Shown: positions 10,890 through 19,421, counted from the first letter of the stretch. The stretch: 64,000 nucleotides of DNA from QHXQ01 sp036389395 (GCA_036389395.1 DASVPY010000043.1:58104-122103), one strand, 5' to 3'. Numbers and translations: made by a program. The notes: generated by a model not told the origin, from the letters alone.

Positions 10890-10980
10890 CAGTAGCCAGC
10901 AGCCAGTAGCCAGTAGCCAGTCAACTCGCTCGCGTCTTGACTGGCTACTGGCTACTGGCTGCTGGCTACTGGCTACTGCC
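10890..10980. repeat. heptad-repeat hairpin, YCAGNAG family
   Basis: AGTAGCC/AGCAGCC heptads (10890-10922) face ACTGGCT/CTGCTGG-type heptads (10938-10980) with a loop of about 15 nt. The right arm ends 3 nt before the fabZ ATG. Confidence 0.88.
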
Positions 10981-10983
10981 TTT

Positions 10984-11436
10984 ATGGACACGGTTCTCGA
11001 CACCCGCGCCATCCAAGAACTGCTGCCGCACCGCTACCCCTTCCTGCTGGTGGATCGCATCGTCGAGCTGGTGCCGAAGGAGCGCATCGTCGGCGTCAAG
11101 CAGGTGACCATCGGCGAGCCGTTCTTCCAAGGGCACTTCCCCGGCGCGCCGGTCATGCCCGGCGTGCTCGTCATCGAGGCCATGGCGCAGGTCGGCGCGA
11201 TCCTGGCGCTGCGCGAGATGGCGGATCGCGACCGCAAGCTGGTGCTCTTCACCGGCATCGAAGAGGCGCGCTTCCGCCAGCCGGTCGTGCCCGGCGACAC
11301 GCTCGTGCTCGAAGTGACGGCGCTGCGCATCGGCTCGCGCATCCAGCGGATGCGCGGCGAGGCCAAGGTCGAGGGCCGGCTCGTCGCCGAGGCCGTCATC
11401 ATGAGCGCCGTCGCCGACCGGGGCGCGGTGCAATGA
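10984..11436 (+). CDS. fabZ: 3-hydroxyacyl-[acyl-carrier-protein] dehydratase FabZ
   Basis: 150 aa, the usual FabZ length. Hot-dog-fold dehydratase of fatty acid elongation that balances membrane phospholipid against lipid A precursors. It contains LPHRYPFLLVDRI, the active-site His in FQGHFPGAPVMPGVLVIEAMAQ and the catalytic Glu of that helix. The ATG at 10984 follows a heptad-repeat hairpin by 3 nt and has no Shine-Dalgarno. The stop overlaps the lpxA start (ATGA), so the two are translationally coupled. Function is secure. Confidence 0.96.
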   Translation: MDTVLDTRAIQELLPHRYPFLLVDRIVELVPKERIVGVKQVTIGEPFFQGHFPGAPVMPGVLVIEAMAQVGAILALREMADRDRKLVLFTGIEEARFRQPVVPGDTLVLEVTALRIGSRIQRMRGEAKVEGRLVAEAVIMSAVADRGAVQ

Positions 11437-12209
11437 CTTACGTCCACCCTTCCGCCGTCGTCAGCCGCAACGCACAACTCGGTCGGGACTGCCACGTCGG
11501 CCCGTTCTGCGTCGTCGGCGACGAAGTGACTTTGGGCGACGACGTGCGGCTCGACGGGCACTGCGTCATCGAGGGGCGCACGCACGTCGGCGACGGGACG
11601 CACGTCTTCCCGTTCGTCTCGATTGGCTTGGCGTCGCAGGATTTGAAGTACCGGGGCGAGCCGGCGGAGACGCGCGTCGGGCGGCGCAACCGCATCCGCG
11701 AGTTCGTCACCATCCACCGCGGCACGGCGGGCGGCGGCATGTTGACGCGCACCGGCGACGACTGCCTGATCATGGCGCAGGCGCACGTCGCGCACGACTG
11801 CCTCATCGGCGACCGCGTCATCATGGCCAACGCCGCCACGCTCGCCGGGCACGTCCGCGTGGAGGACGGCGCGAACATCGGCGCGTATTCGGGCGTGCAT
11901 CAGTTCTGCCGCGTCGGGCGCGAGGCTTACGTCGGCGGCTACTCGGTCGTGGTCAAGGACGCGTTGCCGTTCGCGCTCACGGTCGGCAACCACGCCAAGT
12001 GCTACGGGCTGAACACCGTCGGCATGAAGCGGCGCGACTACCCGCAGGCCACGATTGACGCGCTGCACCGCGCCTTCCGCCTCCTGCTCGCCGCCAGGCT
12101 CAACACCACGCAGGCCCTCGCCCGCATCCGCGCCGAGAGCACCGACGTGCCCGAAGTCGCCGAACTCCTCCGCTTCATCGAGACCTCCGAGCGCGGCGTC
12201 ACGAAATAA
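11433..12209 (+). CDS. lpxA: acyl-ACP--UDP-N-acetylglucosamine O-acyltransferase LpxA
   Basis: 258 aa. First step of lipid A synthesis: transfers a 3-hydroxyacyl chain from ACP to UDP-GlcNAc. The left-handed beta-helix hexapeptide repeats run from about residue 5 to 180 (for example VVGDEVTLGDDVRLDGHCVIEG, IGDRVIMANAATLAGHVRVEDGANIG). The catalytic His region reads AQAHVAHDCLIGDRVIMAN, and GAYSGVHQFCRVG is also typical. A C-terminal helical part ends the protein. It overlaps fabZ by 4 bp. lpxD and lpxB, often adjacent, are not in the window. Confidence 0.95.
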   Translation: MTYVHPSAVVSRNAQLGRDCHVGPFCVVGDEVTLGDDVRLDGHCVIEGRTHVGDGTHVFPFVSIGLASQDLKYRGEPAETRVGRRNRIREFVTIHRGTAGGGMLTRTGDDCLIMAQAHVAHDCLIGDRVIMANAATLAGHVRVEDGANIGAYSGVHQFCRVGREAYVGGYSVVVKDALPFALTVGNHAKCYGLNTVGMKRRDYPQATIDALHRAFRLLLAARLNTTQALARIRAESTDVPEVAELLRFIETSERGVTK

Positions 12210-12359
12210 GGGATGAGGGATGAACGGGAACAGGAGTCAGGAGTCAGGAGTCAGGAGCCAGAAGAAGCAGCGGCGCGTGTGCTGTCATCATACCGGCTTC
12301 TGGCTTCTGGCTTCTGACTCCTGGCTTTTTCATCCCTCAGCCCCCAGCCCTCAGCCCTC
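12210..12359. repeat. nested heptad-repeat hairpin, YCAGNAG family
   Basis: An inner pair (AGGAGTC heptads 12229-12266; CTTCTGG/CTCCTGG heptads 12294-12326) is nested inside a second short pair (GGGATGA at 12210 against CATCCC at 12331 and CAGCCCT heptads to 12359). The last heptad touches the lpxI ATG. Confidence 0.82.
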
Positions 12360-13163
12360 ATGCTTATGCGCTACGGGTTGATCGCAGGCAACGGGCAGTT
12401 CCCGTTTCTCGTGCTCGAAGGGGCGCGGCGCGCGGGCGTGTCGCTGGCGGTGGCGGCGATCCGCGAGGAGACCGACCCGCGCATCGAGGAGTTGGCCGAG
12501 ACGCTCGTGTGGGTCGGCATCGGGCAGTTGGGCAAGATGATCCGGTTCTTCAAGCGGGCGGGCGTGGAGCGGGCGATCATGGCGGGGCAGGTCAAGCACG
12601 TCCAGATTTTCAGCGGCGCGCTGCCCGACGTGCGGATGCTGAAGATGCTCGTCAGCTTGCCGCGCCGCAACACGGACGCGCTCATCGGCGGCGTCGCGGC
12701 CGAGTTGGCCCGAGAGGGCATCGAGCTGATCGACTCGACCTACTTCATCCAAGATCAACTCGCGCCGCCGGGCGCGCTCACGCGGCGCGCGCCGTCCGCG
12801 AGCGAGCGCGGCGACATCGAGTACGGCCTCGAAGTAGCGCGCGAGATCGCGCGGCTCGATCTGGGCCAGACCATCGTCGTGCGCGCGCGCGCCTGCGTCG
12901 CCGTCGAGGCGATGGAGGGCACGGACGCCACCATCCGCCGCGCCGGTGCGTTGGCGCGCGGCCGGCTCACCGTCGTCAAGATCGCCAAGCCCGATCAGGA
13001 CATGCGCTTCGACGTGCCCGTCGTCGGCCTGCCCACCGTCCAGACCATGATCGAGGCCGGCGCGACCTGCCTCTGCCTGGCCGCCGGCAAGACCCTCATC
13101 TTCGACCGCGCCGACATGATCAAGCTCGCCGACAAGCACCGCATCGCCGTCTGCGCCGTCTGA
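12360..13163 (+). CDS. lpxI: UDP-2,3-diacylglucosamine pyrophosphatase LpxI
   Basis: 267 aa. LpxI (DUF1009 family) hydrolyses UDP-2,3-diacylglucosamine to lipid X, doing in many non-enteric bacteria what LpxH does in E. coli. The start MRYGLIAGNGQFPFLVLEGAR and the segment GQVKHVQIFSG are characteristic. So is the C-terminal part (RARACVAVEAMEGTDATIRRAG; FDVPVVGLPTVQTMIEAGATCLCLAAGKTL). It follows lpxA after a nested repeat. Two ATGs (12360 and 12366) are possible; the first abuts the repeat and neither has a Shine-Dalgarno. Confidence 0.94.
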   Translation: MLMRYGLIAGNGQFPFLVLEGARRAGVSLAVAAIREETDPRIEELAETLVWVGIGQLGKMIRFFKRAGVERAIMAGQVKHVQIFSGALPDVRMLKMLVSLPRRNTDALIGGVAAELAREGIELIDSTYFIQDQLAPPGALTRRAPSASERGDIEYGLEVAREIARLDLGQTIVVRARACVAVEAMEGTDATIRRAGALARGRLTVVKIAKPDQDMRFDVPVVGLPTVQTMIEAGATCLCLAAGKTLIFDRADMIKLADKHRIAVCAV

Positions 13164-13225
13164 AGGCAGACTGTTCGGGCCGCACGCACGAATCGTCTGG
13201 GTTGAGCGTGGCGCGCGGCCGGTCT

Positions 13226-13310
13226 CACACAGAGGACACAGAGAAAAGCCACAGAGGGCACAGTTAAAAAACTCTGTGCCCTCTGTGGCTCTCTGTGTCT
13301 CTGTGTTGAT
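13226..13310. repeat. long-unit hairpin, CACAGAG family
   Basis: CACACAGAGGACACAGAG-type units (13226-13264) face CTCTGTGCC/CTCTGTGTC units (13271-13308) around an A-rich loop. It lies between the convergent lpxI and CtpA genes, so it may also work as a bidirectional terminator. Confidence 0.85.
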
Positions 13311-13321
13311 CTGTTCTGCCG

Positions 13322-15043
13322 CTACGGGCGCGCGACGGGCCGGGGCTGTGTCGCGTCGAGGGCGGTTAAGCCGCCGGGGCGTTGGAGCAGTTCGATGCCG
13401 CGGGCGACTTGGGGGTCGTCGGCGTTGAAGGCTTGCAGGGCCGTGTACGTGCCGTAGGCGGCGTTGGCGAGGTTGTAGCGCAGTTGCCGCTCGGCGTAGG
13501 CGCGGTCGCGGTCGAGCAGCGCGCCCGTCACCTTGTAGGCCGGGTGGCTCACGACGAACTGCCGCAGCGCCGCGTAGAGCGCGTCGGTCACGGGGAACTC
13601 GTCGGCGCGCAGGACGTGCCCGTACTCGATGGGCCGCTGCACCTTGTAGGACTCGAACCCGGCGACGCGCCCCAGGGCCAACTCGCGCGCGAAGGCGAAG
13701 ACCGGATCGTTCAGGCGCGTCTGCGCGGCGGCGGTGATGCGCGGCTTGACCGCCTCGTCCGGCATGATGCCGCCGCCGCCGTAGACCGTGCGGCCCGCGT
13801 CGGTGCGGCTCGCCGGGCCGTTCGGCTGGGCGGGGCGCACCTGCTCGTCGCGCAGCGTGCCGCCCCGCGTGTAGTACTCGTAGAAGCCCTCGTTCGCGTA
13901 GTCGCGCTGGATGAGCCGGCCCGACGGCGTGTAGTACTTGGCGATGGTTAGCAGCACGGCCGAGTTCGCCGGCAGTTGGAACGGGAACTGTACCAACCCC
14001 TTGCCGAAACTGTTCTCGCCGACGATGACGGCGCGGTCGTGATCCTGCAACGCGCCCGCGAGGATTTCCGCGGCGGACGCCGTGCCGCGGTTGACTAAGA
14101 CGACGAGCGGCGTCTGATCGGGACTGTCGTTGACGGCGACGTAAGTGGCCTCGCTGCCCTTGACGCGCCCCTTCTGCGAGACGATCAACTGCCCGCGCCG
14201 CAGGAACATGTTGGCGGCGCGCACGGCCTGAATCAACAGCCCGCCGGGGTTGCCGCGCAGGTCGAGCACGAGCGAGCGCATCCCTTGGGCGTGCAGGCGG
14301 TCGAGCGCGTCTTCGAGTTCGTCGGCCGTCGTCAGGTTGAAGCCGCCGGTCATGGCGATGTAGCCGACGCCGGGCCGGATCATGTAGGACTCCGGCACGG
14401 AGGGCTGCGGCACGGCGTTGCGCGTGATGTCGAAGGTCTCGGTCGCGCCCGTGGCCGCGCGCTCGACCGTGACCTTGACGACCGTGCCGCGCGGGCCTAA
14501 CAGCTTCTCGCGCGTCTCGTAGTAGTGCTTGCCGCGCATGGACAGGCCGTCCACGGCGATGATGCGGTCGCCGAAGCGCAGGCCCGCCTTGGAGGCGGGC
14601 GCGTCCTTGAAGGTGGCGAGGATGACGGTGTCCACCTTGTCGCCGTCGGAGAGGTCGCCGATGGTCGCGCCGATGCCGAAGTATTCCGACCGCTGCGAGG
14701 TGCGGAACTCTTCAAACTCCTTCGGGTCGAAGTAGTTCGAGTGCGGATCGAGCGTGCGCAGCATCCCGATGATGGACGACTTGAAGGCCGCGTTGTAGTC
14801 GAGCTTCTGCCCGTCCACGTAGTTCTGCTCGATGACGGCGAGCGCGGCGCTCACGTCCTCCTCCACGTCCTCGGACGTGACGGGGCGGGCGGGGCGGGCG
14901 GGCGCGGCGGCCGTGCCGGTCGTGCGGCCGCGCGCGTCGGCCGACGGCAGGTTCGGCGCGCTCGTCTGCGCGTAGACGAACGCGGGCAGCGCGAGCGCGG
15001 CGGCGAGCAGCACGCCGGGCAGTAGCGATAATCTCTTCTTCAC
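13322..15043 (-). CDS. S41-family (CtpA-type) C-terminal processing protease
   Basis: 573 aa. Exported serine protease that trims or degrades proteins from their C-termini in the periplasm. It has a signal peptide (to about residue 28), a helical N-terminal part with LRTLDPHSNYFDPKEFEEF, and a PDZ domain (YFGIGATIGD...DAPASKAGLRFGDRIIAVDGL). The catalytic S41 core includes LVLDLRGNPGGLL. Ser lies in NRGTASAAEILAGAL and the general-base Lys in GENSFGKGLVQ. GTG at 15043 is chosen because AGGAGAG lies 8 nt upstream; an ATG at 15103 would add 20 residues before the signal peptide. A long C-terminal extension follows the core. Its substrate is unknown. Confidence 0.92.
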   Translation of the reverse strand: MKKRLSLLPGVLLAAALALPAFVYAQTSAPNLPSADARGRTTGTAAAPARPARPVTSEDVEEDVSAALAVIEQNYVDGQKLDYNAAFKSSIIGMLRTLDPHSNYFDPKEFEEFRTSQRSEYFGIGATIGDLSDGDKVDTVILATFKDAPASKAGLRFGDRIIAVDGLSMRGKHYYETREKLLGPRGTVVKVTVERAATGATETFDITRNAVPQPSVPESYMIRPGVGYIAMTGGFNLTTADELEDALDRLHAQGMRSLVLDLRGNPGGLLIQAVRAANMFLRRGQLIVSQKGRVKGSEATYVAVNDSPDQTPLVVLVNRGTASAAEILAGALQDHDRAVIVGENSFGKGLVQFPFQLPANSAVLLTIAKYYTPSGRLIQRDYANEGFYEYYTRGGTLRDEQVRPAQPNGPASRTDAGRTVYGGGGIMPDEAVKPRITAAAQTRLNDPVFAFARELALGRVAGFESYKVQRPIEYGHVLRADEFPVTDALYAALRQFVVSHPAYKVTGALLDRDRAYAERQLRYNLANAAYGTYTALQAFNADDPQVARGIELLQRPGGLTALDATQPRPVARP

Positions 15044-15201
15044 GCGAAAACTCTCCTGGTAAAGCGAACCCGTAGCCGAGACGCCGAGGCGCGCGGGGGG
15101 CACGCGCGCTCAGCCGGCAGCATACTTGATCCGCGCGCGCCGAGCAAAGAAACGCCCCACGCTAAAAAGAACGCGCCGCGTTGCGGCAAGTCGCGCCGCG
15201 C

Positions 15202-17400
15202 TCAGTTGCTCGCGGCCTGCTGCGTGCCGGCCTTCGGGTCGTAGGGCGTCGCGAGGTATTGCTTGGCGACGGCCTGCGCGTTGTCGTAGTTGATGCCGGT
15301 CTGCACGGCCTTGTTGTACTCGTTGGTGGCGCGCACGCGGTCGCCCTTCGCGTCGTAGGCGTTGCCGCGCTTGATGTGCGCCCAGACCTCGATCCAAGAC
15401 GGCTTCAGGTTGCCGTTCAAGGCGGCGTCGAAGTTGTCGAGCGCCGGATCGTAGTTGCGCTGCTCCAAGTAGAGCAGGCCGAGGTTGTAGTAGATCCAAG
15501 AGTTCGACTTGTCGAGTTTCAACGCCTCTTCGAGTTGGCGCTGCGCCTCGGCGTACTGCCCTTCGCGGAACAGCTCGATGCCGCGGCGCGCGACGACCGA
15601 GACGCGCAGATCGTCCGACAGGCGCAGGATGCGGTTGTTCGGATCGATCACGACTTCGAGCGGCTGCCCCTGCGTCTCGAAGTCGAAGTCCTCGCTCTTG
15701 TCATCAATGAAGATGGTCGTGGTCTGGCTGTTGTTCTCGCCCTCGGCGCGCAAGAGCACTTCGACCGGCATCTTCAGCCCCTCGAAGTTCTGCCGCACCG
15801 TGCCGCGCGCGCGGAACTTGCCGCCGCGCGTGCGTATGATCTGGTAGTCGGCGGAGAACTCCGGCACGCCCGTGCCTTCGACCCAGCGCGCGAAGAAGTA
15901 GCGCATGTTCTGCCCGGCGATCTCGTTGGTCAGCCGCTCGAAGTCGTCAATCGAGATGCTGCCGCCGCGGTGGCGCGCGAGCAGGGCGCGTAGGAGTTGA
16001 TCGAACTTCTCCGTGCCGAGCGTGTCGCGCAACATGCGGAAGACCATCGCGCCCTTGTGGAAGATGACCGACTGGTACTGCGGCGACGTGTCGTCGAGTG
16101 TCGAAGGCGCGCGCAGGATCGAGGCCGACTGCTCGAACATGAGCGCGCGCTCCTGCTCGTCGCGCGTGGCGGCGTCGCGCGCCGCGCCCTGGAGCGTCGC
16201 CTCGCGCAAGGCGAAGGCGCTGTACTCCGACAACCCCTGCGACAGCCACGCGTCGTCGAACGACTTCAGGCCCACGGTGAAGCCCCACCACTGGTACGCG
16301 ACCTCGCGCTGGACGCGCTCGTCCTTCGCGGGCCGCGCCTGATCGAAGAAGCTGGCCGCGAGGAACTGCATCCCCGGCGCGGCGTAAGCTTCGAGCGTCT
16401 CGTTGTCCACCTCGGCGACGGTGTAGCGCGTGCCGAAGGCCGGCGCGCCGAACTGCCGCGTGTAGAACTCAAGCGCGCGCCCGACCAGCTCGGCGTAAGG
16501 CTCGATGCGGCCCTCGCTGCCCGGCTGGACTAGGAAGCTCAGTTCGTAGTTGCCGTGGCGCAAGGTGCGCGTCGCGTAGCGGCCGGCGACGAGGTTGCCG
16601 ACGAGCGCCGGCTGGCGGTTGACGAGCCGGTAGACGGTCAGGCCGCCGCGCGTGGTCGGCGTGACGGGTTCGTCGCTCGACCCGGCGACGACGAAGCCTT
16701 GCGGCACGCTGACGTTGATCTCGGCGGTGGCGCGGTCGGCGGCGTAGTCGTGGAAGGGGAACCAGCGCGCGGCGTACATCAGGTAAGAGCCTTCCGCGCC
16801 GACGTAAGCGAGCCGCTTGGTGGCGAGCGGGCCGCCCTCCGGCGTGATGAGCGCGCCGTAGTAGCGGAAGCGCAGCGTGAGCGGCTGCCCGGCGGGCACG
16901 ACCTCGTCCAAGTCCACGCGCACGCTCGGCCCGATCTGATCCACGCCGACCTGATCCTGCACGAAGTTCGCCAGCGCCCGGCCGTTGCGCTCGACGCCCT
17001 CGACCTTGAGCGAGCCGTTCAACTCGAAGACGACGGTGCGCGTCGCGTCGAGCGGCACGAACGACACGTCGGCCGTGGCGCGCAGGACGTGCTCGGCCGG
17101 GCGCAGCTCGGCGTCAATTTTGTAAGCCGTGATGTCGTAGCGCGCGCGGCCCGTGGTGTTGGGCGTCTGCGGGAGCGCGACGACGGGCGCGGGCGTCGGC
17201 GTCGGGACGGGCGACGGCGTGGGCGTGGGCGTGGGGCGGCGCAAAGGCGGCGGCCCCTGGCGGCGCGGCTGCGCCGACGCGCCCGCGGTCAAGATGCAGG
17301 TGACGAAGAGGGCCGCAAGGGCCGTCCGGTTCAGCGCGCGCGCGGCGCGGCGGCGCGGCGTGTGCGAAGCTGTGCGCCGAAGCTGCCAAAAGTTAGTCAT
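15202..17400 (-). CDS. exported M1-peptidase-like protein with TPR tail, zinc site lost
   Basis: 732 aa. A signal peptide and a Pro/Thr-rich linker precede an M1 aminopeptidase-like N-terminal beta domain (YDITAYKIDAELRPAEHVLRATADVSFVPLD) and the catalytic-domain fold. Where active enzymes have HEXXH-18-E, this protein reads REVAY (365-369) and Gln388. All three zinc ligands are therefore replaced (Arg, Tyr, Gln), although Glu366 remains and the flanking QWWG is conserved. After the peptidase-like part, residues from about 610 form TPRs (GIELFREGQYAEAQRQLEEALKLDKSNSWIYYNLGLLYLEQRNYDPALDNF). It is probably a non-catalytic binding or scaffold protein in the periplasm. Start ATG 17400. Confidence 0.85.
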   Translation of the reverse strand: MTNFWQLRRTASHTPRRRAARALNRTALAALFVTCILTAGASAQPRRQGPPPLRRPTPTPTPSPVPTPTPAPVVALPQTPNTTGRARYDITAYKIDAELRPAEHVLRATADVSFVPLDATRTVVFELNGSLKVEGVERNGRALANFVQDQVGVDQIGPSVRVDLDEVVPAGQPLTLRFRYYGALITPEGGPLATKRLAYVGAEGSYLMYAARWFPFHDYAADRATAEINVSVPQGFVVAGSSDEPVTPTTRGGLTVYRLVNRQPALVGNLVAGRYATRTLRHGNYELSFLVQPGSEGRIEPYAELVGRALEFYTRQFGAPAFGTRYTVAEVDNETLEAYAAPGMQFLAASFFDQARPAKDERVQREVAYQWWGFTVGLKSFDDAWLSQGLSEYSAFALREATLQGAARDAATRDEQERALMFEQSASILRAPSTLDDTSPQYQSVIFHKGAMVFRMLRDTLGTEKFDQLLRALLARHRGGSISIDDFERLTNEIAGQNMRYFFARWVEGTGVPEFSADYQIIRTRGGKFRARGTVRQNFEGLKMPVEVLLRAEGENNSQTTTIFIDDKSEDFDFETQGQPLEVVIDPNNRILRLSDDLRVSVVARRGIELFREGQYAEAQRQLEEALKLDKSNSWIYYNLGLLYLEQRNYDPALDNFDAALNGNLKPSWIEVWAHIKRGNAYDAKGDRVRATNEYNKAVQTGINYDNAQAVAKQYLATPYDPKAGTQQAASN

Positions 17401-17444
17401 AAACTGGGATCGTGTTGTCGCGTCTGTTGCTGCTGCTCGCCGCG

Positions 17445-17450
17445 ATTATA
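17445..17450 (-). promoter_or_regulatory. candidate -10 box for the M1-like gene
   Basis: TATAAT on the minus strand, 45 bp upstream of the ATG at 17400; no clear -35. The remainder of the 302-bp divergent gap (17401-17702) holds no gene and, at its right end, a heptad array. Confidence 0.35.
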
Positions 17451-17639
17451 CCTTGCGCCGGGCGACTAGGGCCGCCCGCCGCGCCGCCGGGGCCGAAGCG
17501 AGGCAACCGGGCCAGAGCAGCAGCGGGCTTCAGCAACCGGCGGTCTACTCCCAATGCGGCACGCGGTTAGATGACCCCGGCGCGCGCCCCGTTGGCTGTC
17601 GCGGCCCCGCTTGACACCGCCCGCCGCCGCAGCCATTCT

Positions 17640-17698
17640 TCAGGAGCCAGAAGCCAGAAGCCAGAAGTCAGCAGCTAACAGCTAATCGCTAACAGCCA
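17640..17698. repeat. heptad array, YCAGNAG family (single arm)
   Basis: AGGAGCC/AGAAGCC heptads run into AGCTAAC/AGCTAAT/CGCTAAC heptads. No complementary arm is present. The array ends within 7 nt of the thioesterase ATG, which has no Shine-Dalgarno. Confidence 0.75.
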
Positions 17699-17702
17699 TT
17701 CC

Positions 17703-18125
17703 ATGTCCGCACCGAACACTTACGGCGACCCGGCCATACGCATCACGCTGCTGCCGCGCGACACGAACCCGCAGGGCACGATCTTCGGCGGCATCATTCT
17801 CAGCTACATAGACATCGCGGGCGCGGTCGAGGCCCACCGCCACACGGGCATCGAGCGCTTCGTCACCGTCGCCATGCGCGAGGTCATCTTCCACCAGCCG
17901 GTCTTCGTCGGCGACCTCGTCAGCTTCTACGCCCGCACCGTCCGCATCGGCACGACCTCCATCACCATCCACGTCGTCGTCGAAGCCGAACGCTACGGCG
18001 GCACGAGCGAACGCATCAAAGTCACCGAAGCCGAAGTCGTCTACGTCGCCGTGGACGCCAACCGCCACAAGCTCCGCATCAAGCCCAAGACGCACGAACC
18101 GCGCGCCGCCGCGGCCGACGAATGA
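17703..18125 (+). CDS. acyl-CoA thioesterase, hot-dog fold (YciA-like)
   Basis: 140 aa. Single hot-dog domain predicted to hydrolyse acyl-CoA in the cytoplasm. It shows the family pattern: an early strand with DTNPQGTIFGGIILSYIDIAGAVEAHRHTG (the Asn/Gly-rich turn and active-site Asp), then FVTVAMREVIFHQPVFVGDLVSFYARTVRIGTTSITIHVVVEAE. Its length matches the small YciA/BACH-type enzymes. It stands alone, divergent from the M1-like gene. Chain-length preference cannot be read from the sequence. Confidence 0.88.
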   Translation: MSAPNTYGDPAIRITLLPRDTNPQGTIFGGIILSYIDIAGAVEAHRHTGIERFVTVAMREVIFHQPVFVGDLVSFYARTVRIGTTSITIHVVVEAERYGGTSERIKVTEAEVVYVAVDANRHKLRIKPKTHEPRAAAADE

Positions 18126-18136
18126 CGACCCGTCCT

Positions 18137-18164
18137 TCTCGTGTCTTTGTGTCTTAGTGGTGAA
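18137..18164. repeat. single arm of the GTGTCTTCG-type repeat
   Basis: TCTCGTGTCTTTGTGTCTTAGTGGTG resembles the right arm of the hairpin at 56248-56326. No complementary arm is visible, so this is a decayed or solo copy. Confidence 0.5.
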
Positions 18165-18203
18165 TCCTCTGCGGAAGACTAGCCGACGACCGCGCCGGTT
18201 GCG

Positions 18204-18209
18204 TATAAT
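18204..18209 (+). promoter_or_regulatory. candidate -10 box for the Cys/His-rich gene pair
   Basis: TATAAT, 35 bp before the ATG at 18244. No convincing -35 hexamer is visible. Confidence 0.35.
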
Positions 18210-18243
18210 CGCCGCCGTGTTCGGGTCGCGTAGCAAGTCTCTC

Positions 18244-18687
18244 ATGCAGGCTCGCCGGTCGGTCGCACTCGCGTTGGCGCTGTGGCTGGCCGGCACGGGC
18301 TGCCTGCTCGGCTGCGAGCGCGGCGCGGCGGCCGCACACGCCGCCGCGTCGCAACACGCCGCCGCGCACACCGACTCCTGTCACGCCTTCGCCGCCCACG
18401 GCTGTTGCCACAGGGCCGCGCCCGACGCCACGCGCGTGACCCCGCAAGCCGAAGAAACCTTCCAAACGGAATCGCACGGGCCCGCGAGCCGCACGGTCTG
18501 CCCGCTCGCCGGGCAGACGGCCGACGCGGCGCGCAAGGTGCGCCACGCGGACGCGGCGGCTGTCGCCGTCAGCGCCGCCGCGCCCCACGCGCCTGACGCG
18601 CAAGCCCTCGCGCCCCGCGCCGCGCGCCGTTGGCGCGTGCCCGCCCGCGGCGGCACACACCTGCGCTGCTGCGTCCTCCTGATTTAG
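18244..18687 (+). CDS. exported His/Cys-rich protein of unknown function
   Basis: 147 aa. Signal peptide with a possible lipobox (LALWLAGTGCLLGCE). The mature part is Ala- and His-rich, with clustered His and Cys (HAAASQHAAAHTDSCHAF; HGCCHRA) and a C-terminal THLRCCVLLI. I do not recognise a domain. The His/Cys pattern resembles the larger protein encoded 78 bp downstream, which suggests a related, perhaps metal-linked, role. ATG 18244 is chosen because the signal peptide starts there; an upstream in-frame GTG (18157) would add a basic stretch. Many such short Ala-rich ORFs are spurious in GC-rich DNA. The signal peptide and upstream TATAAT support this one moderately. Confidence 0.55.
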   Translation: MQARRSVALALALWLAGTGCLLGCERGAAAAHAAASQHAAAHTDSCHAFAAHGCCHRAAPDATRVTPQAEETFQTESHGPASRTVCPLAGQTADAARKVRHADAAAVAVSAAAPHAPDAQALAPRAARRWRVPARGGTHLRCCVLLI

Positions 18688-18765
18688 AGACACGCCGAGC
18701 CGTCCCGGCGAACCGCTCGCCGGATCTCTCCGACTGTCTCGACAACTCTTCAGGAGACGCAACCC

Positions 18766-19392
18766 ATGAACAGAATCAAACTCTACGTCGTCACGTTGTC
18801 GCTCTGCGTGGTCGGCTGCCTGGCGGGCGCGGTCTACGCCGGCAGCGGCACGGGTCAGCAGGCCAACAAACCCGACACCCAACACGACGCCAAGTCGTGC
18901 CCCGCCGGCCACGACGGCGCGACCTGCTGCTGCTGCGGCGCGGACGCCGCTTGCTGCACCGGCGGCTCGTGCTGCGCCGCACACGCCGCGCACAAGGGCG
19001 CGCACCAACACGCCCAAGCGGCGGCGAACGCCGACAAGCAGACGGCCGCGGCCGACAAACAGGCGCACGGCGCGGACACCCTAGCGGCGGGCGCGGACAA
19101 GCAGACGGCGTCGGCCGAAGGCCAGGCGAGTTGCTGTCACGGCGACTCGTGCTGCCACGCGGGCGCGGACTGCTGCGCCGCGCACGAGGGCGGCTGGAAG
19201 CGGGCCGGCGCGCAGGCCTCTGATCAGACCGGCGCGCAAGCCGCCGATTTGGTCAAGACCGGCACGCAGGCGACCACGCACGCGCATGACGGCGCGTCTT
19301 GCTGCGCCGCAGACATGGCGTCGTGCTGCGCCGCCGGCTCTGGCTGCTGCCACGACGGCTCTTGCTGCGCGATGCACCGGCAGCAACAGTAA
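18766..19392 (+). CDS. exported Cys-Cys-rich protein, putative metal binder
   Basis: 208 aa. Signal peptide (to about residue 26, VYAGS) followed by three Cys blocks separated by Ala/Lys/Gln/Thr-rich linkers. Block 1 is about 45-73 with CCCC, CC and CC; block 2 (SCCHGDSCCHAGADCCAAH) lies about 122-140; block 3 is about 181-204 with four CC pairs. I count 23 Cys in the mature part, nearly all as adjacent pairs spaced 3-6 residues apart and mixed with His. The linkers carry short imperfect repeats (ADKQTAAADKQAHGADTLAAGADKQT). This composition suggests an exported metallothionein-like or copper/zinc-scavenging protein, but no described family comes to mind. A strong bidirectional terminator follows. 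Confidence 0.75.
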   Translation: MNRIKLYVVTLSLCVVGCLAGAVYAGSGTGQQANKPDTQHDAKSCPAGHDGATCCCCGADAACCTGGSCCAAHAAHKGAHQHAQAAANADKQTAAADKQAHGADTLAAGADKQTASAEGQASCCHGDSCCHAGADCCAAHEGGWKRAGAQASDQTGAQAADLVKTGTQATTHAHDGASCCAADMASCCAAGSGCCHDGSCCAMHRQQQ

Positions 19393-19421
19393 ACGTCGCG
19401 CCCGCACAGGCGCGCGTGAAC

